Shown here piece after piece: positions 54,388-64,000 of a DNA stretch of 64,000 nucleotides. Every line of letters begins with the position of its first letter. The first letter of the stretch is position 1. The DNA lies in NCBI GenBank assembly GCA_025361935.1, contig JANYJB010000068.1, positions 1-64,000 on the forward strand, given 5' to 3'. Source of the DNA: Verrucomicrobiota bacterium. Lineage in GTDB: Bacteria > Verrucomicrobiota > Verrucomicrobiia > Opitutales > Opitutaceae. Below the pieces are notes generated by a model that did no database searches, was not told the origin of the DNA, and saw only the letters and a program-made list of their open reading frames with translations. A program made the translations under genes and the position numbers.

Positions 54388-55137
54388 TCACCGGATGGGC
54401 GAACGCAGCGCGACCGGCTTCGCCTTCGCGCGGATGCGCAGGTTGAGCATTTCCACGCCGAAGGCGAAGGCCATGGAGAAATAAATGTAGCCCTTCGGGA
54501 TATGCTGGCCGAGCGCCTCGCCCACCAGCGTCATGCCGATGAGAATCAGGAAACTCAGCGCGAGCATCTTGAGCGTGGGGTGGCGGTTGACGAAATCGCT
54601 GATCGCCTTGGCGAACATGAGCATCACCAGCAGCGCGATGACAACCGCCGCGATCATGACGAGTAGATGCTGCGCCATGCCCACTGCGGTTATCACCGAG
54701 TCGAGGGAGAATACGATGTCGAGGAGAAGGATCTGCACGATCGTAGCGCCAAACGACACGGCCTTGCCGCCAGCCGTCTCGTGACCGTCCGGACTTTCCA
54801 GTTTTTCGTGAAGCTCGATGACGCTTTTCCCGATAAGAAACAGGCCTCCGCCGAGGAGGATGAGTCCCTTCCCGGTCATGTCCGCGTGCAACCCGGGCAG
54901 CGTGAAAAGCACCGCGGTGAGCTTCATCAGCCAGGTCAGGCTGCACAGCAGCAGGATGCGCGTGACGAGCGCCAGGGAGAGCCCGAGCTTGCGCGCCTTG
55001 TCCTGCTGGTGGGCGGGCAGCTTCCCGGCGAGGATCGAGATGAAGATGATGTTGTCGATGCCGAGCACGATCTCGAGCGCGGTCAGCGTGAAGAGGGAAA
55101 TCCAGATTTGCGGGTCGGTGAGCCAGTCCATGGTCAC
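54388..55137 (-). CDS. TerC-family integral membrane protein
   Basis: LEIVLGIDNIIFISILAGKLP...LLDIVFSLDSVITAVGM. Confidence 0.88.
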   Translation of the reverse strand: MTMDWLTDPQIWISLFTLTALEIVLGIDNIIFISILAGKLPAHQQDKARKLGLSLALVTRILLLCSLTWLMKLTAVLFTLPGLHADMTGKGLILLGGGLFLIGKSVIELHEKLESPDGHETAGGKAVSFGATIVQILLLDIVFSLDSVITAVGMAQHLLVMIAAVVIALLVMLMFAKAISDFVNRHPTLKMLALSFLILIGMTLVGEALGQHIPKGYIYFSMAFAFGVEMLNLRIRAKAKPVALRSPIR

Positions 55138-55199
55138 GCAGAAAGCCGTTCGCGCCGCCGGGCGTCAACGGGATGCCTCTTACAAATCCCACCGCGCTT

Positions 55200-56156
55200 T
55201 CAAGCGGGGAAAATCCAGCCCAGCCCGAGTCGCAGCCAGAGCGGGATCAAGAACAAGCCCAGCACTGTCGTGCCGATCACGATCTGCACCGCCGTCAAGG
55301 GGCGGCCGCCGTAGTGCTTGGCGATCACCAGCGGCAAAATCCCCGCCGGCATCGCCGCCTGCACGATCATAACGCGCTTTAAGTCATCGGGGAGCGGAAT
55401 GAATTTCGCCAGCAGCAGGAACATCACCGGCAGCACCCCCAGCCGCAGCACGCTGGACGCGAAGGTGACGCGGGCGTCGAACAACTCGCGCGGACGCTCA
55501 AAGTATTCCATCAGCGTCGCCCCGATCAACAGCAGGCCCAGTGGAATCGCGCAGGCCGCACTCAGGTGGATCACGTTGGTCGCCACTGCGGGCATAAAAC
55601 GTCCGACCTCCAGCGTATTTCCCAAAACCGCCGCGATCAGAGCGACCACGGGCGCGTTGAAAAGTTTTCTCCAGCCCTCGCGCAGCGACAATCCCGCCAG
55701 CATCAAAATACCCACGGTCCAGATCGCGGCTTCGCAGCCGACGTTGTGCACCAGCATCACGCCCACGCTGCCGCTGTGTTCTGAAAACAACGCCGCCATC
55801 AAGGGAAGCGCCATGTAGCCGTAATTGTAGATGCCCGTAGAAAACGCAAAGGTCCGCAGCCCCTCGCCCTGCGTGAGCCCCAGCGTCCGCCCGACGTAAT
55901 AAGCCAGGTAAACGCCCATCGCAATCGTCGCAAAACCCACCAGCGGCGCGAGCAGCAGGTTGCCCGGCTGGCGCAACGCGACATTGCCCAGCACATTTTC
56001 AAAGATGAGGCACGGGTAGAGAAAGTTGACGACGAGCTTGAGCAGGCTCTCGTCAGCCTCGGCGTTGAGCCAGCGCACCCGGCGCATGACCGCGCCGATC
56101 CCGATCAGCGCGAACACGGGTAGGATGAGCAGCAGTAGTTGCCAGTAGGAAGGCAT
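55200..56156 (-). CDS. AEC-family transporter
   Basis: Hydrophobic topology; NFLYPCLIFENVL, AAMPAGILPLVIAKHYGG. Confidence 0.8.
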   Translation of the reverse strand: MPSYWQLLLLILPVFALIGIGAVMRRVRWLNAEADESLLKLVVNFLYPCLIFENVLGNVALRQPGNLLLAPLVGFATIAMGVYLAYYVGRTLGLTQGEGLRTFAFSTGIYNYGYMALPLMAALFSEHSGSVGVMLVHNVGCEAAIWTVGILMLAGLSLREGWRKLFNAPVVALIAAVLGNTLEVGRFMPAVATNVIHLSAACAIPLGLLLIGATLMEYFERPRELFDARVTFASSVLRLGVLPVMFLLLAKFIPLPDDLKRVMIVQAAMPAGILPLVIAKHYGGRPLTAVQIVIGTTVLGLFLIPLWLRLGLGWIFPA

Positions 56157-56169
56157 TGGAAAATCGCCT

Positions 56170-57402
56170 TTATGTTACCCCCGCCATCGCCCGGCCCGCA
56201 AGCCAGCCCGTCGTCCATGCGGCTTGAAAGTTAAACCCGCCGGTCACTCCGTCGATGTCGAGCAACTCGCCCGCGAAATGCAGCCTCGGGCACAAGCGGC
56301 TTTCCATCGTCTTGAAATCCACCTCGCGCAACCGCACGCCGCCGCAGGTGACAAACTCCTCTTTGTTGAGACTTTTGCCCTCGACCGCGAACTCCCCCGC
56401 CGCGAGTTGCGCGGCGAACGCCTCCAGCGCGGCGTTGGAGACCGATGTCCACACCGTGTCCGGCCCGATGCCCGCCGCAACCGCCAGCCGCTCCCAAAGA
56501 CGCGACGGCAGCGCGAACGGATTCCACGTCGTGATTTTTTTCTTAAGGTTCGCCGCACGCGCCGCCACGAGCGTCGCCTGCACCTGCGCCGGCGTGCGCT
56601 CACCGACCCACGAAACGCCAAGCGTAAACTTGTAGCTGCGCTCCGCGAGTTCGCGCGCGCCCCAGGCGGACAGTTTTAAAATCGCCGGCCCGCTCATGCC
56701 CCAATGCGTCACGAGCAACGGCCCGCGCTCTCGCAGACGCGAACCGTCCACGGAGGTCGTCGCATCGAGCACCGACAACCCTTCGAGCCCGCGAATGCGT
56801 GCATCGTCGATGTGAAACGTGAACAGCGACGGCACCGGCGCTTCGATGGTGTGGCCAAATTCGCCCGCGATGATCGAGCCCACGGAGCTCTTGTTGCCGC
56901 CGGTGGCCAGCAGCATGCGGTCGAACTCGCCGACGGAACCGTCGGTAAACTCCACTTGGAATTTCCCTTCATCCGTCTTCGCGGCTTTGCGCACGCCCAT
57001 GCTGGTAAAAACTTTCACGCCGGCCTTGTCCGCCGCGAGACGCAGGCAATCCACGATGGTTTCCGAATTGTCCGTCACGGGAAACATGCGCCCGTCGTTT
57101 TCGGTCTTCAGCTCCACGCCGCGCGCTGCGAACCACGCGATGGTGTCACGCGGACCGAAGCGGTTGAACGGCCCCGTCAGCTCGCGGCCTCCGCGAGGAT
57201 AACGCTTCACCAATTCGCGCGGATCAGGGCAGGCATGGGTGACGTTGCAGCGCCCGCCGCCGGACACGCGGACCTTGGCCAGCGGATGCGCGGTGGCTTC
57301 GTAGAGCACGACATGGGCGACGGGATTCGCCTCGGCGCAGGCGATGGCCGCGAAAAAACCGGCGGCACCACCACCGATCACGATCACACGAGGAGAAGTC
57401 AT
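56170..57402 (-). CDS. FAD-dependent oxidoreductase (HI0933/YhiN family)
   Basis: VIVIGGGAAGFFAAIACAE; KVRVSGGGRCNVTH; LHFAGELLDIDGVTGGFNFQAAWTTG. Confidence 0.9.
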   Translation of the reverse strand: MTSPRVIVIGGGAAGFFAAIACAEANPVAHVVLYEATAHPLAKVRVSGGGRCNVTHACPDPRELVKRYPRGGRELTGPFNRFGPRDTIAWFAARGVELKTENDGRMFPVTDNSETIVDCLRLAADKAGVKVFTSMGVRKAAKTDEGKFQVEFTDGSVGEFDRMLLATGGNKSSVGSIIAGEFGHTIEAPVPSLFTFHIDDARIRGLEGLSVLDATTSVDGSRLRERGPLLVTHWGMSGPAILKLSAWGARELAERSYKFTLGVSWVGERTPAQVQATLVAARAANLKKKITTWNPFALPSRLWERLAVAAGIGPDTVWTSVSNAALEAFAAQLAAGEFAVEGKSLNKEEFVTCGGVRLREVDFKTMESRLCPRLHFAGELLDIDGVTGGFNFQAAWTTGWLAGRAMAGVT

Positions 57403-57558
57403 CACAGTCCGGGAAGCGTGCGGGCCGCCGCATGGTTGTCGCAAACGAAAAACCGCCGGGCCTCGCGGCACCGGCGGTTGGATTTAGACAAGGCTTTTTA
57501 AGTCGATGCGTTTTGCCGGCGGCACCAAGTGCTAAAATACCGGCAAGAATCGAAAGGC

Positions 57559-57981
57559 TTACTGAGCGGGAGCCGCATCCGAAGCGGGGCCTTTCTTTTT
57601 CTTGGGACCATCACCCTTGCCATGCTTGGCAATCATATCCTTGAACTTGGCCTGCTGCTCGGGTGTCAGGATCGCAAGAATTTGATCAGCATGAGATTTA
57701 CGAATCTCCATAAACTTCTCCTTCTTGGCGTCCTTGTCGGTCGCGTTATCCTCATGCAGCGCCTTCATGGCCGCCATTTCGTCGGCAAGAATCGGCTTGA
57801 TTTTGGCAACTTGTTCGTCGGTGAGGCTGAGTTTTTCGGTGAGCTCTTTGATGCGGTCACCGGGATGCATCTTCTTGGCAGGCGCACCAGCATTGGCGGG
57901 AGCGTCTTCGGCACGGAGGGCGGGCGCGGCGGCAAAAGCGGTCAGCGCGAGAACGGACAGGAGTAGTTTGAGCGATTTCAT
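57559..57981 (-). CDS. Secreted Spy/CpxP-like protein
   Basis: Signal peptide; LSLTDEQVAKIKPIL...LTPEQQAKF. Confidence 0.7.
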   Translation of the reverse strand: MKSLKLLLSVLALTAFAAAPALRAEDAPANAGAPAKKMHPGDRIKELTEKLSLTDEQVAKIKPILADEMAAMKALHEDNATDKDAKKEKFMEIRKSHADQILAILTPEQQAKFKDMIAKHGKGDGPKKKKGPASDAAPAQ

Positions 57982-58053
57982 GGGTTTTTAAGAGATGAGG
58001 TTATTGGACTCACCGGACTAGACGCCGGACAAAGAACAAGGTTACGTGTTCCC

Positions 58054-58425
58054 ATGGATCTCACGCGTCTGACAAAGCTTGCCGCGCACACCGTCGAAGC
58101 AACCCGTGGAGAGCTCCCTGCGGTCCTTCGGGAGACGGCCGCCGGCGTGCCCGTGACTTTTCAGGACTGGCCTTCCGGGGAAATCCTGGGGGATGAATTT
58201 GAGCCCGACATCCTCGGCCTTTTCGTGGGCCCGCCCCACGGCGCCCCGGGCGACGAAAGCCAGGGGCTTCCCGCTCAGATCTTGTTGTTTACCGGCAATC
58301 TTTGGGAGTTTGCCGAGGGTGACGACAAGGTATTTTGCAACGAGGTGCGCATCACCTATCTGCATGAGCTTGGGCACTACTTTGGCTGGGACGAGGAGGA
58401 GTTGGCCGAACGCGGGCTGGAGTAA
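58054..58425 (+). CDS. Zincin-like metallopeptidase family protein
   Basis: EVRITYLHELGHYFGWDEEEL (HExxH). Confidence 0.75.
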   Translation: MDLTRLTKLAAHTVEATRGELPAVLRETAAGVPVTFQDWPSGEILGDEFEPDILGLFVGPPHGAPGDESQGLPAQILLFTGNLWEFAEGDDKVFCNEVRITYLHELGHYFGWDEEELAERGLE

Positions 58426-58497
58426 GCCCCCGCGGAACCTTGACGACTCCGCGCTTTCCATCCGGCTGCGCTTTGCCATAGTGCGTCGAATCCCTTT

Positions 58498-59181
58498 ATG
58501 AAAAAACTCCTCTGCCTTCTCCTCGGTCTCACCGCCACCGCCGCCCTGCGCGCTGATGCCAACAGCGATCGCGTCACTTTTGTGACGCGCGTTGAAACCT
58601 GCGAAGCCATCATCCGCGAGTTTCAGTCCGACCCCGCCACCGCCATCCCCGCCGAGGTGCTGCAACGCGCCAAAGCCATCGTGATCACCAACCAACTCAA
58701 AGCCGGCTTCATCGTCGGCTTCAAGGCGGGCTACGGCACCATCATGGTCAAAAAATCCAACGGCCAGTGGAGCATCCCCGTCCTCGTCAGCGCCGGCGAC
58801 GCCAGCCTCGGCCTGCAACTCGGCGGCTCTTCTGTGCAGTCGGTCTATGTCATCATGAACGAGCAGACCCCCAGCCTCCTCTTCGAAGGCCGTTTTAACA
58901 TCGGTGTCGATGCCCAGGCCATTGCCGGCCCCCGCGTCGCTGAAAAGGAAACGTGGAATCGCGAGCTCCTCAACACGCCCGTCCTCGTTTACTCCAAGAA
59001 AAAGGGCCTTTACGCCGGCGCCACCGTGAAGACCGGCTACCTCACCCGCAGCGACGCCATCAACCGCGCCTACTACGCCGTCCCCTACGACCTCCCCGAG
59101 CTCCTTTACGGCAACTTCGTCAACCCGGTTCCCGCCGATGTGAAGCCGCTCATGGATTACGTCACGCAGCTTGCGCCGTAA
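58498..59181 (+). CDS. SYLF/Ysc84-domain lipid-binding protein
   Basis: AIPAEVLQRAKAIVITN...KAGFIVGFKAGYGTIMVK. Confidence 0.8.
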   Translation: MKKLLCLLLGLTATAALRADANSDRVTFVTRVETCEAIIREFQSDPATAIPAEVLQRAKAIVITNQLKAGFIVGFKAGYGTIMVKKSNGQWSIPVLVSAGDASLGLQLGGSSVQSVYVIMNEQTPSLLFEGRFNIGVDAQAIAGPRVAEKETWNRELLNTPVLVYSKKKGLYAGATVKTGYLTRSDAINRAYYAVPYDLPELLYGNFVNPVPADVKPLMDYVTQLAP

Positions 59182-59187
59182 GCTGCC

Positions 59188-59607
59188 ATGTCCAACCCCG
59201 CCGCCGGCGCCGGCCTTCATCACGTCGCCCTTAAGACCAAGTCCTGGGACGCCTCCCTGTCGTTCTACAAGGGCGTCCTCGGCTTCACCGAAAAAATCCT
59301 CTGGGCCTATCCCGATGGCAACCGCGCCGGCCTGCTCGACACCGGCGGCGGCAGTTACCTGGAGATTTTCGAGGACCGCAACTACACGCCCGCGCCCAAC
59401 GGCTCCCTGCTCCACCTCGCCCTGCGCACCAAGACCCTCGACGCGGACATCGCCCGCATCCGTGCCGCCGGCAGCAAAATCACCGTCGAGCCGAAGGATG
59501 TGACCATCAAGACGACGAATGGCGTCGGCCCCGTGCCCGTGCGCATCGCGTTTTTCGAAGGCCCCAACGGCGAAATCTGGGAGCTGTTTCAAAACGAGCT
59601 CACCTGA
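59188..59607 (+). CDS. VOC-family (glyoxalase-like) protein
   Basis: GLHHVALKTKSWDASLSFYKGVLGF...FFEGPNGEIWELFQ. Confidence 0.85.
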   Translation: MSNPAAGAGLHHVALKTKSWDASLSFYKGVLGFTEKILWAYPDGNRAGLLDTGGGSYLEIFEDRNYTPAPNGSLLHLALRTKTLDADIARIRAAGSKITVEPKDVTIKTTNGVGPVPVRIAFFEGPNGEIWELFQNELT

Positions 59608-59617
59608 CCGCCGCGTC

Positions 59618-60121
59618 TTATCCCCGCAGCGCGCGGACGTAAGCCAGCAGCTCGGCCAGGACGACATCCGTCACGGCCGCCTGCATTTCTGCCCGCCGCA
59701 GGCCCGCGCCGACCACCATCCCGTCGGCCGCCGCCACGATGCGTCCGCGCCGCCGATGCACCCACGCCCAGTGCGCAAACGGCTCCCGCACCCCGCGCTC
59801 CTTCGACGGCTCCGCGTAGCCCGTCGTCGCCACCGCCAGATCGCTGCCAAAAAGTTTCGCCGCGCCCAACGCCATCTGCCGCGCGATCTCGGGCGAGACG
59901 CCGTTGACTTTCTTCGCGGCGCGCAGGTCCACGCCAAGGTGCCTCGCCTTTTGTTCCAGCGTGTAGGCCGTGATGCCGCCGAGAAAAAATTCCGAAGCGC
60001 CGGAGATCGCTCCGAGGCGCGCCTGCACCTGCCCAGCGGTGAGGCTTTCCGCGACCGCCAGCGTGAGCCGGGGCGCACGCCTCAGCAGGGCCTTGAGTTC
60101 GTTTGCTTCGCGCGAGTTCAT
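59618..60121 (-). CDS. CinA-family protein
   Basis: LAVAESLTAGQVQARLGAISGASEFFLGGITAYT...ATTGYAEP. Confidence 0.88.
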   Translation of the reverse strand: MNSREANELKALLRRAPRLTLAVAESLTAGQVQARLGAISGASEFFLGGITAYTLEQKARHLGVDLRAAKKVNGVSPEIARQMALGAAKLFGSDLAVATTGYAEPSKERGVREPFAHWAWVHRRRGRIVAAADGMVVGAGLRRAEMQAAVTDVVLAELLAYVRALRG

Positions 60122-60666
60122 GCGGCGGCAGTTTTCATCTTTCGGCGATGCACGCGAGCCTCGGCCCGCAACACCCGCCGCACGCGCCAGCGCTGCATTT
60201 TTGTCACGATGAAACCAACGCACTTCGCCGTGCCGCAGCGACACGGGTGCTCGCGCCAGTTTTCCATTCCAAAACCGTAATCGAAGCTCAGCTCCTCACC
60301 CGCCTCGATGTCGCGCACGGCCGTGATCCAGATGCGCCCGCGCACCTTGCTGCTCTCGCAGTTGGCCTCGCAAGAATGGTTGATGAGCCGCGCCGTGTTC
60401 CACGCCATGCTGCCATCGAGATCGTGGCGCTTGTTGAGCTCGAAAATATACACGCACCCGTCGGCGCGGCCTCGCCTCGCTTTTTCCAGGCGCAGCTCTT
60501 CGCGGCGGTCGGACTCCGCCTTGGTGATGCGCTCGCCGAGGTATTCGATGATCTTCGTGCCGGCGGGAATCGCCTTGCTCGCGTAGAGTCCGCGACCATG
60601 GATGCCGGACGAGCGCAACTCGGCCCAGGGAGAACGCGTGCGCGGACGACGGATTGCGGCGCTCAT
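60118..60666 (-). CDS. SET-domain protein
   Basis: [26 protein letters not shown]...[13 protein letters not shown]...[10 protein letters not shown]. Confidence 0.9.
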   Translation of the reverse strand: MSAAIRRPRTRSPWAELRSSGIHGRGLYASKAIPAGTKIIEYLGERITKAESDRREELRLEKARRGRADGCVYIFELNKRHDLDGSMAWNTARLINHSCEANCESSKVRGRIWITAVRDIEAGEELSFDYGFGMENWREHPCRCGTAKCVGFIVTKMQRWRVRRVLRAEARVHRRKMKTAAA

Positions 60667-61421
60667 GCGTGCAACTCCAATCCCACCGGACAATGGTCGC
60701 TGCCCATCACGTGCGGCTCGATCCACGCGCGCTTGAAGCGCGGCTTGAGCGCGGACGAGGCGAGGAAGTAGTCGATGCGCCAGCCGATGTTGCGCGGACG
60801 CGCACCGGCACGGTAGGTCCACCATGAGTAATGGCCGGGGCCTTTCTCAAACTCGCGAAACGTGTCCACGAGCCCCGCCGCCAAGAACGCCCGGAAGCCC
60901 GCCCGCTCCTCGTCGCTGAAACCGGGGTTGCCCACGTTTTCCCTCGGTCGCGCGAGGTCGATCTCCTCGTGCGCCACGTTGAGGTCGCCGCACACCACCA
61001 CGGGCTTTTTCGCTTCGAGCGCCTTCAGATAGGCGAGAAAATCACGGTCCCACTTCTGGCGGTAGGGCAGCCGGGCGAGTTCGTTTTGCGCGTTGGGCAC
61101 ATAAACGTTCACCAAGATAAAATCCGCGAATTCCGCTGTGATCACACGCCCCTCTTGGTCGTGCAGCTCGTGCCCGAGGCCATACGTCACCGAAAGCGGC
61201 GCGTGCTTCGTGAAGACGGCCGTGCCGCTGTAGCCTTTTTTCACCGCCGAGTTCCAGAACGGCTTATAACCGGCCGGCCACGTCACACCCTGCACGTCGC
61301 CGGGATGGCATTTGGTTTCTTGGAGGCAGATCACGTCAGCTCCCGTGCCGACCATGTAGTCGGCAAAGCCTTTTTGCAGGACGGCGCGCAGGCCGTTCAC
61401 GTTCCAGGAAACAAGTTTCAT
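60663..61421 (-). CDS. xth: Exodeoxyribonuclease III
   Basis: [64 protein letters not shown]. Confidence 0.93.
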   Translation of the reverse strand: MKLVSWNVNGLRAVLQKGFADYMVGTGADVICLQETKCHPGDVQGVTWPAGYKPFWNSAVKKGYSGTAVFTKHAPLSVTYGLGHELHDQEGRVITAEFADFILVNVYVPNAQNELARLPYRQKWDRDFLAYLKALEAKKPVVVCGDLNVAHEEIDLARPRENVGNPGFSDEERAGFRAFLAAGLVDTFREFEKGPGHYSWWTYRAGARPRNIGWRIDYFLASSALKPRFKRAWIEPHVMGSDHCPVGLELHA

Positions 61422-61477
61422 GCGGCGCGACCTTCGGCGGGCGGCGTCGCGATTTCAATACTGGCGTTGCCAGCGGC

Positions 61478-63007
61478 ATGACGATTCTTCACGTTGCCCG
61501 CTTCATGTCGGCGTTCACGCACATCCCTCTCGGCCAGCGCATCCCCGCCAGTCTGCACGGCGTCTCCTGTAGCCTGCCCACCATGCGCGATGTCATCGGC
61601 TACGAGGAAAAGGACCCCGAGATCACCAAACACCTCACGTCCGGCTACCCGCGCTTCGTGGTGCATCCCTTCGCCAAGCGCGCCGCCGCGCACCTCATCC
61701 GCACACAGGGACTCGCAGGCCAGAGTTTGTGGCTCACCTCGTCGCGCCGCGCCGCCGAGCGCCTTCGCACCCACCTCGCCTCGCCCGACGTGCGCCTGCT
61801 CGAAGATGGCCCGCTCACCGGCGTCGCTTTCGCTGAAAACGCCGAACTGTCCGCCCGCGCCAAAACCTTTCTCCAGCACACCGGCATGTTCCTCTCGTCC
61901 CGCGAGGCCGAGGACTACCTCGTGCGCGTCGGCGAACTCGACTCCACCCAGCCCGAGACAACGTTCGAAGGCTACGCGGCGGGCAACGTCAAAGGCCATG
62001 TCGCCCGCGCCAGCGGCCACGCCGAGGCCGGCGACGTGTTCCTCGCCCCCAGCGGCATGAACGCCATCTACGGCGCCTTCCGCGTCGCCGCAGATCTGCA
62101 GCGCGCCAAGGGCCGCACCCGCTGGCTCCAGCTCGGCTGGCTCTACCTCGACACCATCGCGATCCTCCAAAAGTTCACCGACCAACCGGCGCAGGATTAT
62201 CTTTTTCAAAGCGACGTCTTCGAACTCGCCGCGCTCCGCCGGCTCTTCTCCGAGCAGGGCGACCAGATTGCGGGCATCATCACCGAGGTTCCCACCAACC
62301 CGCTCATCCAGACGCCCGACCTCGCCGCCATCCGCGACCTGTGCCGCTCGCATGGCGCCCTGCTGATCATCGACCCCACCATCGCCTCGCCGCTCAACAT
62401 CGACGTCCTCCCCTACGCCGACGTGATGGTCAACTCCCTCACCAAATACACCGCCAGCGAAGGCGACGTCATCATGGGCTCAGTCGTGGTGAACCCCGAG
62501 AGCCCGCACGCCGCAGAGTTCCGCGCCCGCCTGCCCGGCGAACTGGAGCCCGTCTATTCGCGCGACCTCGATCGCCTCGCCGCCCAGATCGGCGACACCC
62601 CGGCCGTCATCACGCAGATCAACGGCTCCGCGCCCGCCGTCGTGGAGTTTCTCCGCACCCACCCGCGCATCAAGACCCTCCACTGGTCCCATCACCCCGC
62701 CTCGCGCGACAACTACCTCAAGATCGCCCGCTCGCCCCACGCGCTCGGCAGCATGATCTCCTTCGAGCTGGCGATGCCGCTCGCGGAATTCTACGACCGC
62801 CTGCGCCTGCCCAAAGGCCCGAGCTTCGGCATGAAGACCACGCTCATCTGCCCGTTCATCTATCTCGCGCACTACGACCTCGTCACCAGCGAAACCGGAC
62901 GCGCCACGCTTGCCGCCGCCGGCCTCTCGCCGGAGCTGCTACGCATGTCGATCGGCTGCGAACCGGCCGAGGACATCATCGCCGCGCTCGCCGAAGCCCT
63001 CGGCTAG
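61478..63007 (+). CDS. PLP-dependent Cys/Met-metabolism (cystathionine gamma-synthase-like) enzyme
   Basis: VMVNSLTKYTASEGDVIMGSVVVN (PLP-lysine region). Confidence 0.75.
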   Translation: MTILHVARFMSAFTHIPLGQRIPASLHGVSCSLPTMRDVIGYEEKDPEITKHLTSGYPRFVVHPFAKRAAAHLIRTQGLAGQSLWLTSSRRAAERLRTHLASPDVRLLEDGPLTGVAFAENAELSARAKTFLQHTGMFLSSREAEDYLVRVGELDSTQPETTFEGYAAGNVKGHVARASGHAEAGDVFLAPSGMNAIYGAFRVAADLQRAKGRTRWLQLGWLYLDTIAILQKFTDQPAQDYLFQSDVFELAALRRLFSEQGDQIAGIITEVPTNPLIQTPDLAAIRDLCRSHGALLIIDPTIASPLNIDVLPYADVMVNSLTKYTASEGDVIMGSVVVNPESPHAAEFRARLPGELEPVYSRDLDRLAAQIGDTPAVITQINGSAPAVVEFLRTHPRIKTLHWSHHPASRDNYLKIARSPHALGSMISFELAMPLAEFYDRLRLPKGPSFGMKTTLICPFIYLAHYDLVTSETGRATLAAAGLSPELLRMSIGCEPAEDIIAALAEALG

Positions 63008-63160
63008 AGCGTTTTAAAATAAAAAGTAGCCATTGCTGCGTGGGTAGAACGCGTTGACCTCAACGCGTTGCGGCGCAGTCGCCTTTCAAGCAAGCACGTT
63101 GGGGTCAACGCGCTCCACCCTTTGGATTATTTGTCGGCTACGTTATTATTTGAACTGCTC
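63007..63160. repeat. Imperfect palindromic MITE/BIME-like element
   Basis: gggtagaacgcgttgacctcaacgcg inverted relative to cacgttggggtcaacgcgctccaccc, similarity extending outward to gagc...gctc. Confidence 0.7.
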
Positions 63161-63183
63161 TAAGATGCGCCGACATCTCGCGA

Positions 63184-64000
63184 TCACCGGGTCAAAACCG
63201 TAAACCGCCGCCAGAGCAGCGCGGCCGCGACCGCCAGTCCGGCCGCCAGCCCGATCCACACACCCACCGCGCCCAGCGCCGTGTGCAGCCCCAGGAAATA
63301 CGCCGCCGGAATCGCCAGCAGCCAGTAGGAGACAAACGTAATCCCCGCCGGCACCTTCACGTCGGCCAGACCGCGCAGCGCCCCCGAACTCACCACCTGC
63401 GCGCCGTCAAACAGTTGAAAAATCGCCGCCACCACCAGCAGCTTCGCCGCGAGCGCGACCACTGCGGGATCATCGATGAAGCCCCCCGCCAGCCGCCCGC
63501 CAGCCAGCGCAAACACCGCCGCCGCGACGCTCATCACCACGCACGACAACGCCAGCGCCCCGAAGCCGATCGACCGCCGCGCCGCCGTGCGGCCCTCGCC
63601 CACCGCCTTGCCGATGCGCATCCCCACCGCCATCGAGAGCCCGAGCGGAAACATGAACGTGAACGCCGCGCAACTGAGCGCGATCTGGTGCGCCGCCAGC
63701 GCCGCCGCACCGATCCAGCCCATGATCAACGCCGCCGCCATGAACGCCGCCGTCTCGAAAAACAGCATCACCGCCGCCGGCACCCCGATGTGCAGCATCT
63801 CGCGGAAACGCGCGCCGCTCAACCCGCGCCACCACGCGACCGGCCACGCCGCCCGAAACTCCGACGACCGCCGCAGCCACGCGTAAATCACCGCGAGCAC
63901 CGCCACCCGCGAGACCAGCGTCGCCCAGCCCGCCCCCGCCAGCCCCAGCGCCGGCGCGCCAAGACGGCCGTAGATGAACACCCAGTTCAGAAAAACATTC
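63184..64000 (-). CDS. MATE-family efflux transporter, partial
   Basis: AGWATLVSRVAVL...GVPAAVMLFFETAAFMAAALIMGWIGAAALAAHQIALSCAAFTFMFPLGLSMAVGMRIGKAVG. Confidence 0.9.
   Translation of the reverse strand, partial: NVFLNWVFIYGRLGAPALGLAGAGWATLVSRVAVLAVIYAWLRRSSEFRAAWPVAWWRGLSGARFREMLHIGVPAAVMLFFETAAFMAAALIMGWIGAAALAAHQIALSCAAFTFMFPLGLSMAVGMRIGKAVGEGRTAARRSIGFGALALSCVVMSVAAAVFALAGGRLAGGFIDDPAVVALAAKLLVVAAIFQLFDGAQVVSSGALRGLADVKVPAGITFVSYWLLAIPAAYFLGLHTALGAVGVWIGLAAGLAVAAALLWRRFTVLTR

Noticed and set aside
58042-59667. 541-aa minus-strand ORF
   Set aside because: Antisense to three separate supported genes.
1-64000. CRISPR arrays
   Set aside because: No regularly spaced repeats seen and no cas genes recognised in the window.

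Overview
The window is GC-rich bacterial DNA. Gene content suggests Verrucomicrobiota/Opitutaceae, which is an inference. Chromosomal housekeeping genes lie on both sides (galK, ygfZ, DAHP synthase, mdh, mutT on the left; ssrA/tmRNA, tex, hpf, glgA, terC, xth, MATE and others on the right). They flank a ~42.7 kb genomic island integrated into the 3' end of ssrA. The island boundaries are a perfect 29-bp direct repeat (6775-6803 and 49501-49529), with a tyrosine integrase next to the intact ssrA. The original ssrA-type terminator sits outside the far att copy, and a replacement hairpin sits inside the near end. The island carries many defence-type modules: (i) a compact six-gene operon with a ClpX-like AAA+ ATPase and a PD-(D/E)XK nuclease, divergent from a tandem ribbon-helix-helix regulator across a 23-bp palindrome; (ii) a WYL regulator beside three DnaQ-like exonuclease paralogs, two of which have lost catalytic carboxylates, plus three copies of a promoter block spaced exactly for leaderless transcription; (iii) a DUF262/GmrSD-like pair next to an hsdM remnant; (iv) a 13.4-kb co-directional cluster of MORC-like ATPase, Z1, DUF4420, AIPR, C5-cytosine methyltransferase, Vsr, an EcoRII-N/GHKL/histidine-kinase-like fusion and a receiver-domain protein, i.e. 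a restriction-like system apparently joined to a phosphorelay; (v) hipBA; (vi) an uncharacterised maintenance core. Two genes (a trypsin-like protease and vsr) are split by single in-frame TAG codons with recognisable sequence after the stop. All calls come from reading the sequence and translations; no searches were run.
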